A DNA stretch of 64,000 nt from Choanephora cucurbitarum (Eukaryota > Mucoromycota > Mucoromycetes > Mucorales > Choanephoraceae): the NCBI GenBank assembly GCA_025331435.1, contig JAIWNI010000050.1:1-64000 (forward strand), read 5' to 3'. The notes under the pieces were generated by a model. It saw only the letters and a program-made list of their open reading frames with translations, ran no database searches and was not told the DNA's origin. The position numbers and the translations under genes are program-made. Numbering within the stretch: the first letter of the stretch is position 1; every line of letters starts with the position of its first letter. Of the stretch, positions 1 through 13,111 are shown one piece after another.

Positions 1-2103
1 TAGCTACACCTTCTTCAAACGCAACTTCGCATACTCTAGTGCCTACAGTTAAAGCGACCTTTCTTAGCTCACTCACTTTAGGGAACAAAATGCCTTCTTT
101 AAGTTGCTCCGGGCTCGCCATGTCAGCTATCGTACAAGCAGTTTCTAAAAACATGTTTGAAGATACTCTGGTTGCTCGGGAAACAGTAACACCTAATCCA
201 ATGCCCTTTATAACAAAGTAAAAGTCGTGAGTTAAAGAAAAATGAAAAGAAAAAGGCACTTACTGGAAAACTATAAGAATTATTACATTGATTTGTTCTA
301 CCAAGTTTCCCATTTGGTAGCTGAACATCTTTGAAGGGGCTTCCAGAAGCAAAGATAGCTCGGCCATCTGTCCATCGGAAAGCTTCTTCGGCTGTACACT
401 CTGCATGTGTATCAGGGTTACTCAAAGGAAAAATAACAGGCTTCTCGTGATGTTTTGCCATCTCTCGAATGGCTTCCTCTGAAAAGACACCTCTGATACC
501 TGTCAAGCCCAAGATCACAGTCGGTTTGACTTCTTTTACCAATTGCTCCAAGCTCATTTGGTCTTTCAGATGATGCTTCACGTAATAATATTGACGCTCA
601 TCTAACTCGTTTGGTCTTGCCTTGAAATGTCTATTGTGTTGATCTTGTTCTGAATCGCGAAGGGAGGGATTACCCAAAAGACCGTATTGATCCAACATAT
701 AGATCTTTGAGTAAGCTTCTTCACGACTCTTAACACGTCCTTGAGCTACCATACAATCAATGATACCTTCACAGACACCCACACCAGCTGATCCTGCACC
801 AACGCATACAATACGTTCATTGGACAAATCATCTTGTTCCATTCCTCTTGCTTTCAAGGATGCCAAAATACCAGCTAAAGTGATTGAAGAAGTGGATTGA
901 ATATCATCGTTGAAGCAAGTAACACGGTTTCGATCTATGTGATGTACAGCCCAGACAAAAAAAAGAGAGAAGGTTTTAAGTAAATCGTACTATTTTTGAC
1001 ATGAGTTACTGATTTAATCCAACTTACATTTGGCCAACAAATTGTATGCATGTGGGTATTTAAAGTCTTCAAACTGAATCAATGTGTCTAATCTCCTTTC
1101 AATCAATACACTTTTATCGCCTCCCTTGCTTCAAGACTTACTTGGCCATCGGCTAGTAATGGCATTAATCCATTCCTCAACAAAAGAGTAGTAATCTTCA
1201 CCCTCAAGTCGTGGATGTCCCATACCGAGATACAAAGGATCATTAAGTAGCTCCTGGTTGTTAGTACCGACATCTAAAACAACTGGTAAAACAGCTCTTG
1301 GACGAATACCACCGGCAGCAACATACTATAAAGGCGTTTTTTGTTTGTTTACGCTCTCTTTAAAGCTAATTTTTTGCAACTTACCAAACTTAGTTTACCG
1401 ATAGGGATTTGCATACCGTTTGCTCCCAGATCCCCCAATCCTAATACTCTTGAGCCATCTGTGACAACAATGACATCTACTTGGTCATGAGGCCAATTAT
1501 ATACCATTGCAGACATTTGACCTCTATCTTGTGTAGAAAAGTACATGCCTCTGGACCGACGATAGATAGAATGAGACATTTGACTGGCGAGTCCCACTTT
1601 TTTAAAAAAGAAAAAGGAGAAAAGGGGAAATGTCTGATTAGTACGGATTTTCTAAATTATGTATACGCCATGATACTACCTGTAGGTGTATAAATAATCC
1701 CGGACAACTCTTCAATGTTCTCCATCAGAAGTTTATAATAAAGCGTCTCGTTACGATCATGAAGAGCAGTCAAGAAGACAAACTTCGATAAAGGTGTCTC
1801 ACAAGCATCTAAATTACGTTTCACTCTCAACAATTGTTTTTCCATCTCTTGGCAACGAGGAGGAACAAGACCACGAATAGAGAGACGCTCTCTTTCAGCA
1901 ATACTAAAAGCTGTGCCCTTGGACAAGATAGGATCGTGAAGGATATTCACACCTCTTGAATGCATAACATGAACAAGCTTATCTTGACGAGGGTCTGGAT
2001 CATGGTGATAATGCGAGCTGAAAGCCCTTTGAATGCGGTTACTTGAAATTCGATGTTTATAAATATGATATGCCGAACAAGTGGCCTTTTTTATGGTCAA
2101 CAT
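1..2103 (-). CDS. Mitochondrial NAD(P)-malic enzyme, 3' end cut by window edge
   Basis: Oxidative decarboxylation of malate to pyruvate, probably in the mitochondrial matrix. Exons on the minus strand: 2103-1680, 1596-1385, 1325-1142, 1087-1028, 934-264 and 205-1; phases agree at every junction and give about 585 codons before the edge. The start at 2103 gives a basic, hydroxylated N-terminus ([17 protein letters not shown]) typical of a mitochondrial presequence. Family motifs seen: RGLVPPR near residue 85, YTPTVGLA across the first intron, [10 protein letters not shown] near residue 195, CFNDDIQST near 300, and the dinucleotide-binding GAGSAGVGV near 341. The last visible exon still reads as the family ([15 protein letters not shown]). 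Whether NAD or NADP is preferred cannot be told from sequence here. Confidence 0.93.
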
Positions 2104-3026
2104 TCTGGTGAGAAAAAGTGTCCAAAAGTAATGCAGAATTAAGAAGAAAGGGGAAGGATTTTCCTTGAAAAAAAAAAGTTCCCTTAATATACCATTGGTA
2201 GAGCGGAGCATCATTTTCGCGGCTGCATATCGTTTGGCAAAAAAGTTGTTACCATAAAGTATAATTAGCTTTCTTGTGATACAACCCGAAAAAAACATAT
2301 GATGGTCATTGTGTTATATTGTCTTGATTTGTTGAACTAAACGTCATTTTATAAAGAAGCAAGCGAGAAATACTATACCCGTGTTTTCCTATTTTACCGC
2401 ATTTTACTTGTCTCACTCAATGCTAACTTAATGCATTGATTATTAAAAGCCTATAGGCTACCTGTTTGAGATTTGATTTGCAGTGTACATAATCTGCTGC
2501 TTCAATTGCTTCTCGCATGATGTTTCGTAACAAACTATCAGCCTGCCTGCTCTTTACCATGTAAAAGTTAATGGTATTCCGCTAGGAAATATCTTAGTAT
2601 CAATAAACTGTGTTGAATTGATACCAGAAAACCTAGATAAAGCAGCAAAACTTGTCTAAGTTGGTACAACCGGCAATCTTTTTTCGTCTTTGGTATGCAA
2701 TAAATAACAGTTCCATTGCTATACAAAGGCATTATTTCGCAACAAAAAAGCATCATTCTTGAATCGCAGTTAGAGTAGCTTGGTTGCGAATTGTCTTTTG
2801 GTCACCGTTTTTCTTTTTTGTGCTTTCACTTGAAAAGCCGGGTGTGTCGTCATCTGGTTTTTAATTGGTCTAGTGACATCGGTTGAGGTCTGTCATACAT
2901 AAAAAAGATGTTAGTTTTGCGGTGCTTTTTTCTCTCGTTTTGACCTATTTTTTTAACTTACAGAAACAACAATAGGTTCAAACTTATCTCTCATTTTTGC
3001 TGCTGTTTAGTATAAAGGATTTTATT
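2104..3026. other. Divergent intergenic region (about 920 bp)
   Basis: No convincing coding exon on either strand. It separates the start of the malic enzyme (-) from the start of the C2-lipase gene (+), so it should hold both promoters. Pyrimidine-rich tracts occur just before 3000. I see no clear repeat or RNA gene. Confidence 0.5.
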
Positions 3027-5935
3027 ATGAATGATATCACACAAAGAAGATCTTCCACTGCTCGAAGTATTGCTACTCTACCACCTGGAAAACTTAGAGT
3101 TAGTTGGAAAGTCAAACATCTTTACTTGATGTACTGATTTTGAAAGCATTATATAGATAACTATAAAAAATTGTTTTCTCAATATACCCATAAAAAAGCC
3201 ATACGTAACTATCACCTTGGGAGGTAAGTGAAGTTGTCCTTCTTTGTGTCAGAATGCCAATACTTTTTGTTAGATCAATATCATAAGACCTCTGTATCAG
3301 AATATCCTGAAGGAGCATGGAATGAAGGTTTTGAACTTAAAATTACCTATCACAATCAGCTGTTCGATACAATTCAACTAGACTTATACGATAGCAATAC
3401 GTTCTTTATTGATAAGCATGTCGGGCGAGCCGAGATACGTTTAAGGAACTTAGAGAGCATGCCAGATATCTTCACGAGTTATTATGAAGTGTTTGAAAAG
3501 AAGCTCTCTATGGGTGCCACCTCTCAAGTGAGCCGGAAAATGACATCAGGCGTTGGAGCGATTCAAGCTGAGATTGCATATCATTATCGATCTAGCCTGA
3601 AACAACACTCAAACGATGGGGATCACTTATCACCTGCCGTAGAATTTTCAGAAATGAATTGGCTTATCGATCAACAACAACGCGCTTTGTCTTCTAACTC
3701 ACTTGATAACATTGATGTCTCTGCTCAACAAGACAGCAGAGCTGTAGACTTGCAGATGATTGCTGATTTCAACCGAGATTTAAAGAGTCAGAGAGATAAT
3801 GAAGATATAGAGTTTCAGAAGATTGAGCAGAACAGTCGCCATCATGATACAGAAGAAGATTATCCAGATGATAGTACAGAAGATGAAGTTGAGGACGAAT
3901 TAGATGAAAAGCAAGAGGATGGATCGACAGCAGGAAAGGCAACTAGACGACCTCTGACGTACTCTGTGTCACGGGCGAGTAGCACTTTTAAAGCAGATGC
4001 CTCGCCAACTGAAAAGAAGGACGATCAGAGCGGCGGTTTTTTGGAAACCGTCTCTTCCTTCTTTGGATACTCGGCTCCGAAAACCAATCATAACCAAACT
4101 GAGAAAAATCAACTATTAACACCAGATGATGACACGCTCAAGTCATTTCCTTTACTGGACACGATTGGTTCGTGGACTATGGCCAAAGAGACAAACCAAG
4201 TATTTCGCGCAATTGGAAAAATAATTGTAGCCTTTGTAAGTTAAATGAGGAGTTTTTTTTTGTTTGTTTACTTATTAATAATTTCCAAATCAGGGGCAAG
4301 GGTTTGAACTATCTAATTTACAAATCTTGTCAGGATTCAATGTAGTAGAGAAATTCTACAATGACCTTCCGCGAGAAAGAACATGGGATTTAGTTGAAGA
4401 TATCTCTGAAATCGAAATGGCGTCGTATATGTGGCGATATGCTATTGCATCTTATGGTTGGAAAGGGCTCAACTTTATTGGTAAGGGCAATGGTTATATC
4501 TCTGATGCTGTACGGTCTCAATCGGATGCTCTATCGATTTGCGAGCACTTGGGCATACCAAAAGAAGACTTGTTGGCGTACGAGCTTCGAACAGGTGCAG
4601 CTTTTAGACCAAGCTATTATATAGCTCGAGATAGAAAATTGAATGCTATTGTCTTGAGTATTCGAGGCACTATGGTAAGTGTGTTACTTTGTTTTTTCAC
4701 TGTTGTCTAATTTTGGGAAAAATTAGAGCACTTTTGATACAATGACAGATCTTGTTTGTGAGTATGAGCCATGGAAAGGCGGCCTCGTACACAAAGGAAT
4801 GAAAGTAGGTAATATCAGAGTAAGCAGTTTATATATTCGTGTTAATTCCTTTTCTTTTTTAAAATTCGAATCTAGTCATCAGCAAACTGGTTCTTTAGAA
4901 ACATTGCACCTAAACTGATTGCGTACGTCAACAAGCATTCAACAACATCATTATATATCGTTGGTCATAGTCTTGGTGCATCCACGGCAGCCATTTTGAC
5001 TATCATGCTTCAGGATTTCATCAAAGAATTTAGGAAAGGAAAAGACAAAGATTTCAGTATTTATAGCTTTGGCTATGCACCAGCCTGTGGTTTGAGTTTG
5101 AACCTCGCAAACCAATATAAGGTAATTAGCCAATTTCTTTTTTTTACCAAAAAGTATTTATCCGATCAAATTTATTGTCTATTTGCGTGCCAAAAGGATC
5201 AAATTCAATCTATCGTATTTGCCGATGACTTTGTCAGCAAATTGAGCTATGGATCGATGATGGACGTAAAGGAGCTTATCATTGCTGGTGCTGAAGCTGC
5301 AAAGGACTTAGGTTTTGGACAACTAATTTGGCCTACTGAAGTAGATAGTGAGGCTTGGAAGAAAGCCTTTGAAAAGATAGCAGAATGTCGTAAGCGGTGC
5401 TTGGAGAGCATGTCAAATCCAAGAGTAAGTTTACTCTTTGTTCTTCAAAAATCAAAAAATTGTAAAGCACTAAGTTCTAATTGCCGTCTTTTAAACAGCT
5501 CTATGTAGCAGGCAAAGTATATCAATTTTGGTTGGTAAGCAGTCCAGACAATTATGAAGTCAACAAAAGCATTGAGCTTCCTTCTTTTTTCTATAGGACC
5601 CTACTCCCAATAATGAGTCGCGTATTGTAGTGGAAAGAACTACGCCTGAAAGGGTCTCTACTGAATTGATTATTCGAATGTCTATCGTGCTCGACCACTT
5701 GCCTACTAATTTTGATGTAGCATTCAAAAGAGCACTTGAATCTCTTAAGACCGCTAAAAGAGAAGGCAAGGATGAAGTTACTGACGAAAACAATGCTGTC
5801 AGCCTTGAAGACAACAAGAAGAGGCCTTCAGCTAGAGATAATATCTATGAGTCCGTTGCTGAGATAGGTCTCAAAGGAACTACTGAAAGAAAGGGAGGTG
5901 AAGGCAATGTGCTAGGTCAAAGTGAAGCACGTTAA
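3027..5935 (+). CDS. C2-domain class-3 lipase (diacylglycerol-lipase-like)
   Basis: An N-terminal C2 domain (GKLRV at the start, then PYVTITLGECQY and a W-N-E-G-F motif around 3330) is followed by an acidic linker and a class-3 lipase domain. The lipase domain has the serine nucleophile elbow GHSLGAS at 4967-4987 and the upstream strand IVLSIRGTM. Later exons are clear: to 4235, 4294-4674, 4727-4804 (or to 4819), 4876-5121, 5197-5424, 5499-5534 and 5597-5935. The first junctions, between 3100 and 3260, are uncertain: the intron before PYV has more than one possible donor and acceptor. C2 plus lipase-3 suggests calcium-dependent membrane recruitment and hydrolysis of a neutral lipid such as diacylglycerol; the substrate is inference. 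Confidence 0.85.
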
Positions 5936-6194
5936 AAATATACCCATTATGTATACACTTTATTCGAATAAAACCACCTAAATGATTAATATATAAACGT
6001 ATGGAGAGAGAGTATTACATAGTAGGCGATAAGTTAAGGGTTAAAGATACTTGATCTGCTTATTTCGAATTGTGTATCACTAAGTTTTAGAAAAGTTCTG
6101 ATAAAGTATATATTTGCATTAAACAAACTGAGGTTTAAAGTACGATGAATAGTCAAATTTTTCAAGCACTTTTCGGATTTGCTTTTCGAAAAAT

Positions 6195-7649
6195 ATGAAA
6201 ACAACAACACCAGTATTCAAGTCTCGAAGACAACAAAAGCTTTGGGAGAAAGAAAAGAAGAGAATTGAGGCTAGAAAGAGCAAAAGCTATGTCAATCACG
6301 CGCCTTTTCGTTATGTGGAGAGAAACTTTAAATCAAGAGTATCAGCGCCCGACTTTACAGATGTAGTTGACTTCCAAAATCGAGATCGAAACACTCAGGC
6401 AAACAACGACAACATTGTTCATGTCGAGCTTAAAGATGACCTGAAGAGCCTTTCTTCTTTATTCGGTAGCGTGGAAGATCACCCCTCAAGCCGAGATGCT
6501 TATGTCCTCAAGAATGTTCCTGGGTTAATTATCATTCCTAACGCCTTTTCGCCCAAAGCACAGCGACAATTAATCAAGCAATGTCTTTCTATCTACCCTC
6601 AACCACCCAACACATCCAACCTAGACACACATTATATTGTACCATCCACTGGATTATGGCCTTTATACAAAGCACAAGAGGAAGGTGTATTAACACCTAA
6701 TGATCCTGGTTTTTTTGTTCCCAAGAAAGAGGTGCAGTCCGAAACAAGCGATACCTACGTCGATTCTGAAGAAGAAGAAGAAGAGGATGTGAAGAACAAG
6801 GCTCACCAAACTAAAGATGTAGACGCAAAAGCTCCTCCCACTGCTTGCTCAGATGACTTCAAACCAGTGATAAAAGAGGAAAAACCTGACCCTCTACCTG
6901 CTCCAGGTGTGCCTCTTTTGCCACCCAATGAACTTGTTCGCAAACTTCGTTGGGTAACATTGGGATACCAATATCATTGGCCAACTAAAACATATCATCT
7001 CGATCGCCAATATCCTTTTCCCGAAGATGTTTCTGAGCTCACTAAAGCCGTTGTCACTGCTATTGAAGGCATTGGTTATCAGAGTGAAAAAGAGGATGAG
7101 GCCTCATGGCTAAATGAATACAAAGGAGAGGACTTTAAGGCAGAAGCAGGTGTAGTGAACTATTATCAATATAGAGATGCTCTCATGGGCCATGTAGATC
7201 GTAGTGAATTGAATATGGAGGCACCTTTAATCTCTTTAAGGTAAATTGTCAATTTGTTCTTTTTCTTGTGTGTCAAGGATAATGTTCTGAATACATATGT
7301 TGTTTCAAAGCTTGGGTCATGACTGTATCTATTTAATTGGCGGTCCTACTAGAGACACAGTTCCCATTCCTTTATTGCTAAGAAGTGGAGATATCATTGC
7401 AATGACTGGTCCATGTCGAAAATCATTTCATGGTAAGCAAAAAAAAAGGAGAATCTTACAATCAAAGATAGGCTAATCAATCACTTTAAAGGTGTACCAT
7501 TGATTATTGAAAACACTTTGCCTGATTTTCTTTCGAATCAGAATCAGTATGATGATTCGCCTGATTGGAAACTATTTGGCGATTTTATGAGCACATCACG
7601 TATCAATTTAAATATTAGACAAGTCTACCCTCGAGATTATAAAAAATAG
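6195..7649 (+). CDS. ALKBH1-like Fe(II)/2-oxoglutarate dioxygenase
   Basis: A 441-residue AlkB-family oxygenase from exons 6195-7240, 7311-7432 and 7492-7649. The iron ligands fit the family: HVD in GHVDRSEL (about 7190) and a distal His in KSFHGVPLI across the last intron. The 2-oxoglutarate-binding arginines lie in RINLNIRQVYP near the C-terminus. GLIIIPNAFSP and WVTLGYQYHW match the ALKBH1 branch rather than ALKBH2/3. An acidic insert (SEEEEEED, about 6765-6790) sits between the N-terminal extension and the catalytic core. ALKBH1 members act on methylated DNA or tRNA; which one applies here cannot be read from sequence. It is convergent with the glucuronokinase fusion, with 57 bp between stops. 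Confidence 0.88.
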
Positions 7650-7706
7650 CGTACATATACACACACAAAAAGAAAAGGAAGAGAAACAAAAAACGATGCT
7701 TTATTA

Positions 7707-9812
7707 TTATTGTACACTATCATAAACCTTGGGAACTATCTCCAAAAATACATAGCCTTCGCTTTCCAATGCACGTCTAAGTTTTAGTAAGTCTTTCTTC
7801 TCGGATGATGGATCTGCACTATCTCCGCTCCACATGCCTACAATAGCACCACCACTGCCTGTAAACTTGGCTGCGCAATTATGTTCTCTAGCGAGTTCAA
7901 TCATACGGAGGTTGGCAGCGCCTACTACTGCATCACCGTATGTTTCTCGACGCAGATCGAAGTTGGCAGACATCAATTCAGCAAATCGTTTGTGATCACA
8001 TCTCTCTAAGCTCTCGCGGGCTTGATCTGTAAATGCACCAAACTTTTTCATGGCATTGATAATCTGTATCATAAGGCGTAAACATTATATATTTCTTTTG
8101 TTGGATGAGTAAAGGAACATACCTCTTGATCTCCGTTCAAAAATCGCTGTTTAACTGTACTATGCACTTTTCCAGAATCCTCAGGATCTGCAACATAAGC
8201 CAACCAGAGCTTAGGTAATACATTGATGTCTAATGGTTCATATCTGCCATGACCATGTTGTTCCATATATTCACGTTGAAAATCCATATAGACCAAGCCT
8301 CCATAGGTTTGGATAACTCTGTCTTGAAGACCAGCAGCAATAGATAATTCTTCTTGCTCTACCTTCAATACCAGACTTGCTTGCAATTCAAGTGGAATTT
8401 GAGCCCTGGTTACACCGTAAAAGATACTGAGAGCTTTCCAAAGAGCAGTGATGATAGCAGACGACCCTGCCAACCCTACTTGGCGAGGAATGTTGGTTTC
8501 AAACATCATCTGAAATCCTTGGTTGGTACGGATTGGGATATTGTTAGACTGACAATGGGTATAGAATACTTTGCAGCAAGCCTGTAAAAGGCGATCACCA
8601 GTATCGTAACCATCTATTTCTGAAACGCCGACTAGACAAGCAATGGAAGAGAATTTATGAGGATCAGATACTGGATTAGGTAGAATAGAGATGGCCTCTA
8701 TTTCTTTCTCGTTGGCATTGTTTGGGATCAATGTCACCTCAGCCCAAAAGTTGGAGATGAGCAAAGACATAGTTTTGCCATGAAACCCATCACTTGGGTT
8801 ACCCATCAAACCTACTCGAGCATAGGCCTTTGTGTGAATAGGTGCATCTTGAAATTGAATCTCAGTTTTGAGTTGATGATCTAAGCAAGATTCCCATCGA
8901 TCCAAGTAGTCCCTTATACTGATATTTCTGTTCACATATGTTAGCAACGAGGTACCAGGGCTGTCATTTATATGCTCAATGTGAGCTTCAGACTGTACTT
9001 GGATATACAAATCTAGCTCATCTTGCCAACAAAGACGCTTAGGATCCTTTGTAGGTAGTGTTTCCATGTTCTTTTCATTATGGTCATCTAAACCTTCAAC
9101 GACCTGAAGACTCATACCAAAAGCAAAAGGTGCCTGATCGGCATTATAATACACAAAATTCTCGGCTTTTTCGAATAGAGTCAAAAGCGAAACTGATGCA
9201 TCTTGAGAGTCAAAAAGAAACTCAGGCGAGGTGATTACCAAATCGTTTTGAATGTTCTTGACGCGATGTACAAATGAAATATCTGATAAAACACCAACAC
9301 TATAAAAGTGATTTAGTATGAGAACAAACTCTATTTTTTTTTATCGCAAATTTTGTAGCATCTTTCTTTTTTTTTTCCCCAATTACAAATATACTTTTTT
9401 GTTTTTTACCTGAGTCCACTGTTAAGAACATTTTCTCGAGGAAAATCAACTCCACTGGCCCAACGTTCGAAATGCTTAAAGCTGTGTTGAATGATTTCGA
9501 AGTTAGACTCATACCGTGATTTATTTCTTTGTATTGACTTTACTTGTAGGCGTTAGATACAATATAGATATTCTTGAACTTCTTCTTTGCACACTCATAC
9601 CACCAAGTGAGAGCTGGTTTGCCAGAGATAGGTATCAACCCTTTAGGTACACCTCTAAAACGCAAGAACTTAGCATCATAACGTTCCTGCAAACAAAGGT
9701 CAGTTTATATTCCCGAGAAAATGTTTATAAGCCGAACCTTAATATCATCTTCTAGCTGATTTGCAGTGGTGGCAGAAGCCAGTACAATAAGCGTTTTCGA
9801 TGCCAAATTCAT
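7707..9812 (-). CDS. Nucleotidyltransferase-like / glucuronokinase (GHMP) fusion
   Basis: Five exons (9812-9738, 9686-9544, 9481-9410, 9299-8123, 8063-7707) give 607 residues in one frame. The C-terminal two thirds is a GHMP kinase closest to plant-type glucuronokinase: ARVGLMGNPSDGFHGKT, then the phosphate-binding GLAGSSAIITALWKA and a C-terminal GSGGAIVG. The N-terminal part resembles a sugar-phosphate nucleotidyltransferase: LIVLAS near residue 9, VPKGLIPISGKPALTWW, then IYIVSNAYNFKHFERWA. The usual glycine-rich GxGTR loop is not recognisable (LASATTANQLED), so this half may be degenerate. Predicted role: phosphorylate free glucuronate to the 1-phosphate, feeding UDP-glucuronate. The first donor (gttcgg) is weak but keeps frame. 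Confidence 0.82.
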
Positions 9813-11755
9813 ACGAGAAGTTGTTTTTCTTTCTAGAAAAATAAAAGAAACAAAGAAAGAGAAAGATGATGGGAAAGTGTTTATTACACAGAAAGTAAAA
9901 GCATACGGAGCTTCAAAAAACAATACTGGTTTGTTGATTTAACTTGTCTAGGTTTATGCACTAATTTATAACATCAAAAGTTTTTCCGGCAGCCTTTGTG
10001 ATGCCAGTTCTCTATGGAATTATACTGTTTTTAGGAGTTGATATCAAGCCTCTCTTTCCTTTGATGAATCTGTTTCAGGAGTTCGTTCTATTCGGGGGGG
10101 TTTACATACTTAAGAAAATAACCTTCTTCAAACAGACTTTGATGAGTAAGTTCTTTAAATTGTTAAGGTTACTCAGTTGACAGATCAGAATATACAAAAG
10201 TCGATTTATTTAAGAATGTTCATATTCTTGGAAATGCATCCTTTATTGAGCATACTCTTAAACTAAATGGTATTTTAGTGCTTGAAGCGATTTCAAGTTA
10301 CATGGTTGCACTTTTATATCAAGCAAACCCTAAAATCATTCACTCTTAAATCGAGCGAATGCTGTAGCAACTCCAAAGGTAAATAGTTATTGGCTTTTCT
10401 TGTTGACTTTTTTTTTGTGTTTAGTAGCTATTCAAAATAGCTGATTGTACATCAATAGACAAATCCAAAAATAAGAAACATAACGTTGAATGAGAACAGC
10501 CAGTAAAGCATAATTTGACAGTTAGATCCTTAAAAAAAACACATATCAGGGTATTTTTAAGGTTGCATATGAAAGACATACACGGCATCTTTCTATTTTA
10601 GCTTTACACATTGTTCTGACAAAATACACAACATAGTGTAAGTGAGGCATGAAAATCTGAGCGAGGGAATACATTGCGAATCATGTCACTCAACAATGCA
10701 AGTTTGTACATCATTAGAATGACTACGTATAAGCATTATTTCTCAATTAAATTTCGGCAGCAGAAACATGTGTCTTTTGGATCCTATCAAAAGCTTGGAG
10801 AAACCAAGCCCAAAAAAGTCAGTTCTTTTGCTTATATCGCAAACATTACGTGCCTAAAAAAAGATAGAGAGAGAGTATGAGAATTAGCATGGTTGATCTA
10901 TGTGAAGCAGAAAAAAATTTATGTGGAACCAGACAATTCGAATTAATAAAATTCTAGATTTTTTTTATCCAAAAATACAAAAAAGAAAGGGATTATCCTT
11001 TTTTAGATCGATCCTTTACTGCTTCTATATGTTCTATTTATTTCTTTTTTAATGTCTCTCTTTTAACTTCAGTAGATAACATTAGTTAAATCCTGGCTGG
11101 TGTTGATGATTCCTTCAGCAGATAATCCATTTAGCAAATGTTGATAATTCAAGATAAAAAATGTCCATTAAAAAAAAAGAAGGAAAAAAGCATTATCGAT
11201 CCAAGCAGGTATAACTAGTACAAATTAAGTGATTGAGTAAGGATCTACAACCTTATTGATGCATGAAACATCTTCCCATATTTCAAAATTAGAGGTTTGA
11301 AATGGATTGCATAGGTTGTTTTTGATGCTCAGTGACTATCCTCTTCTTTGCTATGTTGAATTTCGATTTAGAGTAGCAAAATCAACCAACATGATGTAGC
11401 TAGAAACTTGTTGTAGAAGACATCATGTCATTTGGCTTAGGGGATCGACAGTGCATGCGACAATGAAAACTGACAATATGCACAAATCAAATGTGCCTGT
11501 CTAAGAGCAATGACCAAATAAAGAAAAGAGGAAAACTCTATTCTCATATTGTTGATTGGATGATTTTCTATATGAAACAATTTTATGAAATGCGCAATCC
11601 AATTTTTTTTAGAATATCAAGAAAGACTAAATACATGGATAAGAAAGAGATGGAGAACTCTATATCAGCAGGATGTAGTCATGGTTTTATTCAGCATGAA
11701 TAGTATACAATAAATATAAGCTATGTACAATTAGGTTTGTATCTGTTTATATACA
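9813..11755. other. Gene-free region (about 1.9 kb)
   Basis: No coding exon with family resemblance on either strand; only short, low-complexity open frames. It lies between the glucuronokinase start and the 3' end of the Crz1-like gene. AT-rich with T-runs. Nothing else recognised. Confidence 0.45.
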
Positions 11756-13111
11756 CTAAGAGATAAAGGTTTGTACAGCTATAGGATTTGAGATGGCTGT
11801 GTTAGTCATTTGAGCCAATATATCGTTGGTAGTCATGTTGGAGGTGGTTGTAAAAGTAGTATTGGCAGCAGTAGTAGTATTAGCGACTGTTGCAAGATTA
11901 GCTTGTTGTTGACAACCATTTTCAACTCGGAGGTGACGATTTAAAGCATCCATTCGAGCAAAAGGTTTATTGCAATGCATACAGGCATAGGGCTTAATTC
12001 CCCAGTGTAATTTTTCATGTCGGTTGCGATCATGCTGGCGAGCGAATTTGCGTCCACATTGCGAGCAGGCAAATGGACGATCAGCAGTATGTGTACGCAT
12101 ATGCGAAGTAAGATTGTAAGGGCGAGTAAATGACTTTCCACAACCAGGATGAGTACAGACATGAACACCAGCAGCAGATACAGATGAATTGGATCGTGCT
12201 CGTCTACTGTCGCTATGACTACGACGAATAGGTCTTTCAGGTGCCTTGGCAGAGACAGAAGATGAAGATGCAGTTTGAGAAGGTTGAATTTGCTGCAACA
12301 GTTCTTGGAAAGAATCAGACAGTTTAGGTGGTTCTGAAACTCTTCGGGCTCTGCTTGGTTTCTTAACCGTCAAGTTTGTGCTGAAGGTAGGGCTCATGTC
12401 TAGGTTAAAGTCCTGCAGAGAAGAGGGAGAAGGGTGTCCGACGCTATAATGAGAAGGTACAAAATCACCAGATGCTGGCATGAGTGTATGATCATAAAAC
12501 TCTTGAGATGAGTTTGAATAGTTTGAGAACTGATCTTCAAACGTATTACTACCGACAGAAATTGGTGAACCGTTTGCAGGTGTCCAACTTAACCAATCAA
12601 CAGAGCCGTTTTGAGTCATCAAAAGGTCTTCTAGAACGAATGTCGATTCAATTGATTGATTCAATGCATTATTGTCAACTGGCTGTTGAGTTTGGTTGTA
12701 GGGCATCGAATGTTCTGAAATGAACTGATCCACAAAGTTGAGAGCAGCGGGAGGTTGGTGTTGGACGGGTGTTGGTTCAGTGATAGATATACAGGGTTGA
12801 ATTTCCAGACTGAGAGTGGAAGCAATCGAGTCTCTTGGTCTTGCTTGTGTTGTTGGCTTTTCATACAAATCCTCCATATGCATACGTGAGACAGCATGAG
12901 ACAGATCAGTTTGCGGTGCCATGAGAGGAGCAATCAAGGGCACTGATGCTACTTGGTTATGGTCAAAGTAGTTGTTCATGCCAGAATTGTTCATGTTTTG
13001 TAATGCGGTATTGTAAGATGAAGGCATGGCTGCTACTTCAGATAGATTTTGAAATAATTCAATATCATCTTCACCCCAAAAGTTGTTTGGTTGGTCTTGG
13101 TAGTGCATCAT
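11756..13111 (-). CDS. Crz1-like C2H2 zinc-finger transcription factor
   Basis: An intronless 451-residue protein. Three adjacent zinc fingers occupy about residues 320-400: [19 protein letters not shown], then [17 protein letters not shown], then [17 protein letters not shown]. The [17 protein letters not shown] and [10 protein letters not shown] helices match the Crz1 calcineurin-responsive group. The N-terminal half is Gln/Asn/Ser-rich, as in Crz1 activation regions. Residues 106-111 read PCISIT, an exact PxIxIT calcineurin-docking pattern. Serine- and arginine-rich stretches before the fingers ([21 protein letters not shown]) could be dephosphorylation or nuclear-import sites. Predicted role: nuclear regulator of calcium and stress genes. 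Msn2-type factors were considered, but the finger helices and the three-finger block fit Crz1 better. Confidence 0.8.
   Translation of the reverse strand: MMHYQDQPNNFWGEDDIELFQNLSEVAAMPSSYNTALQNMNNSGMNNYFDHNQVASVPLIAPLMAPQTDLSHAVSRMHMEDLYEKPTTQARPRDSIASTLSLEIQPCISITEPTPVQHQPPAALNFVDQFISEHSMPYNQTQQPVDNNALNQSIESTFVLEDLLMTQNGSVDWLSWTPANGSPISVGSNTFEDQFSNYSNSSQEFYDHTLMPASGDFVPSHYSVGHPSPSSLQDFNLDMSPTFSTNLTVKKPSRARRVSEPPKLSDSFQELLQQIQPSQTASSSSVSAKAPERPIRRSHSDSRRARSNSSVSAAGVHVCTHPGCGKSFTRPYNLTSHMRTHTADRPFACSQCGRKFARQHDRNRHEKLHWGIKPYACMHCNKPFARMDALNRHLRVENGCQQQANLATVANTTTAANTTFTTTSNMTTNDILAQMTNTAISNPIAVQTFIS

Noticed and set aside
12484..12933. Open frames on both strands inside the Crz1-like gene
   Set aside because: Low-complexity shadows of a Gln/Ser-rich coding region.
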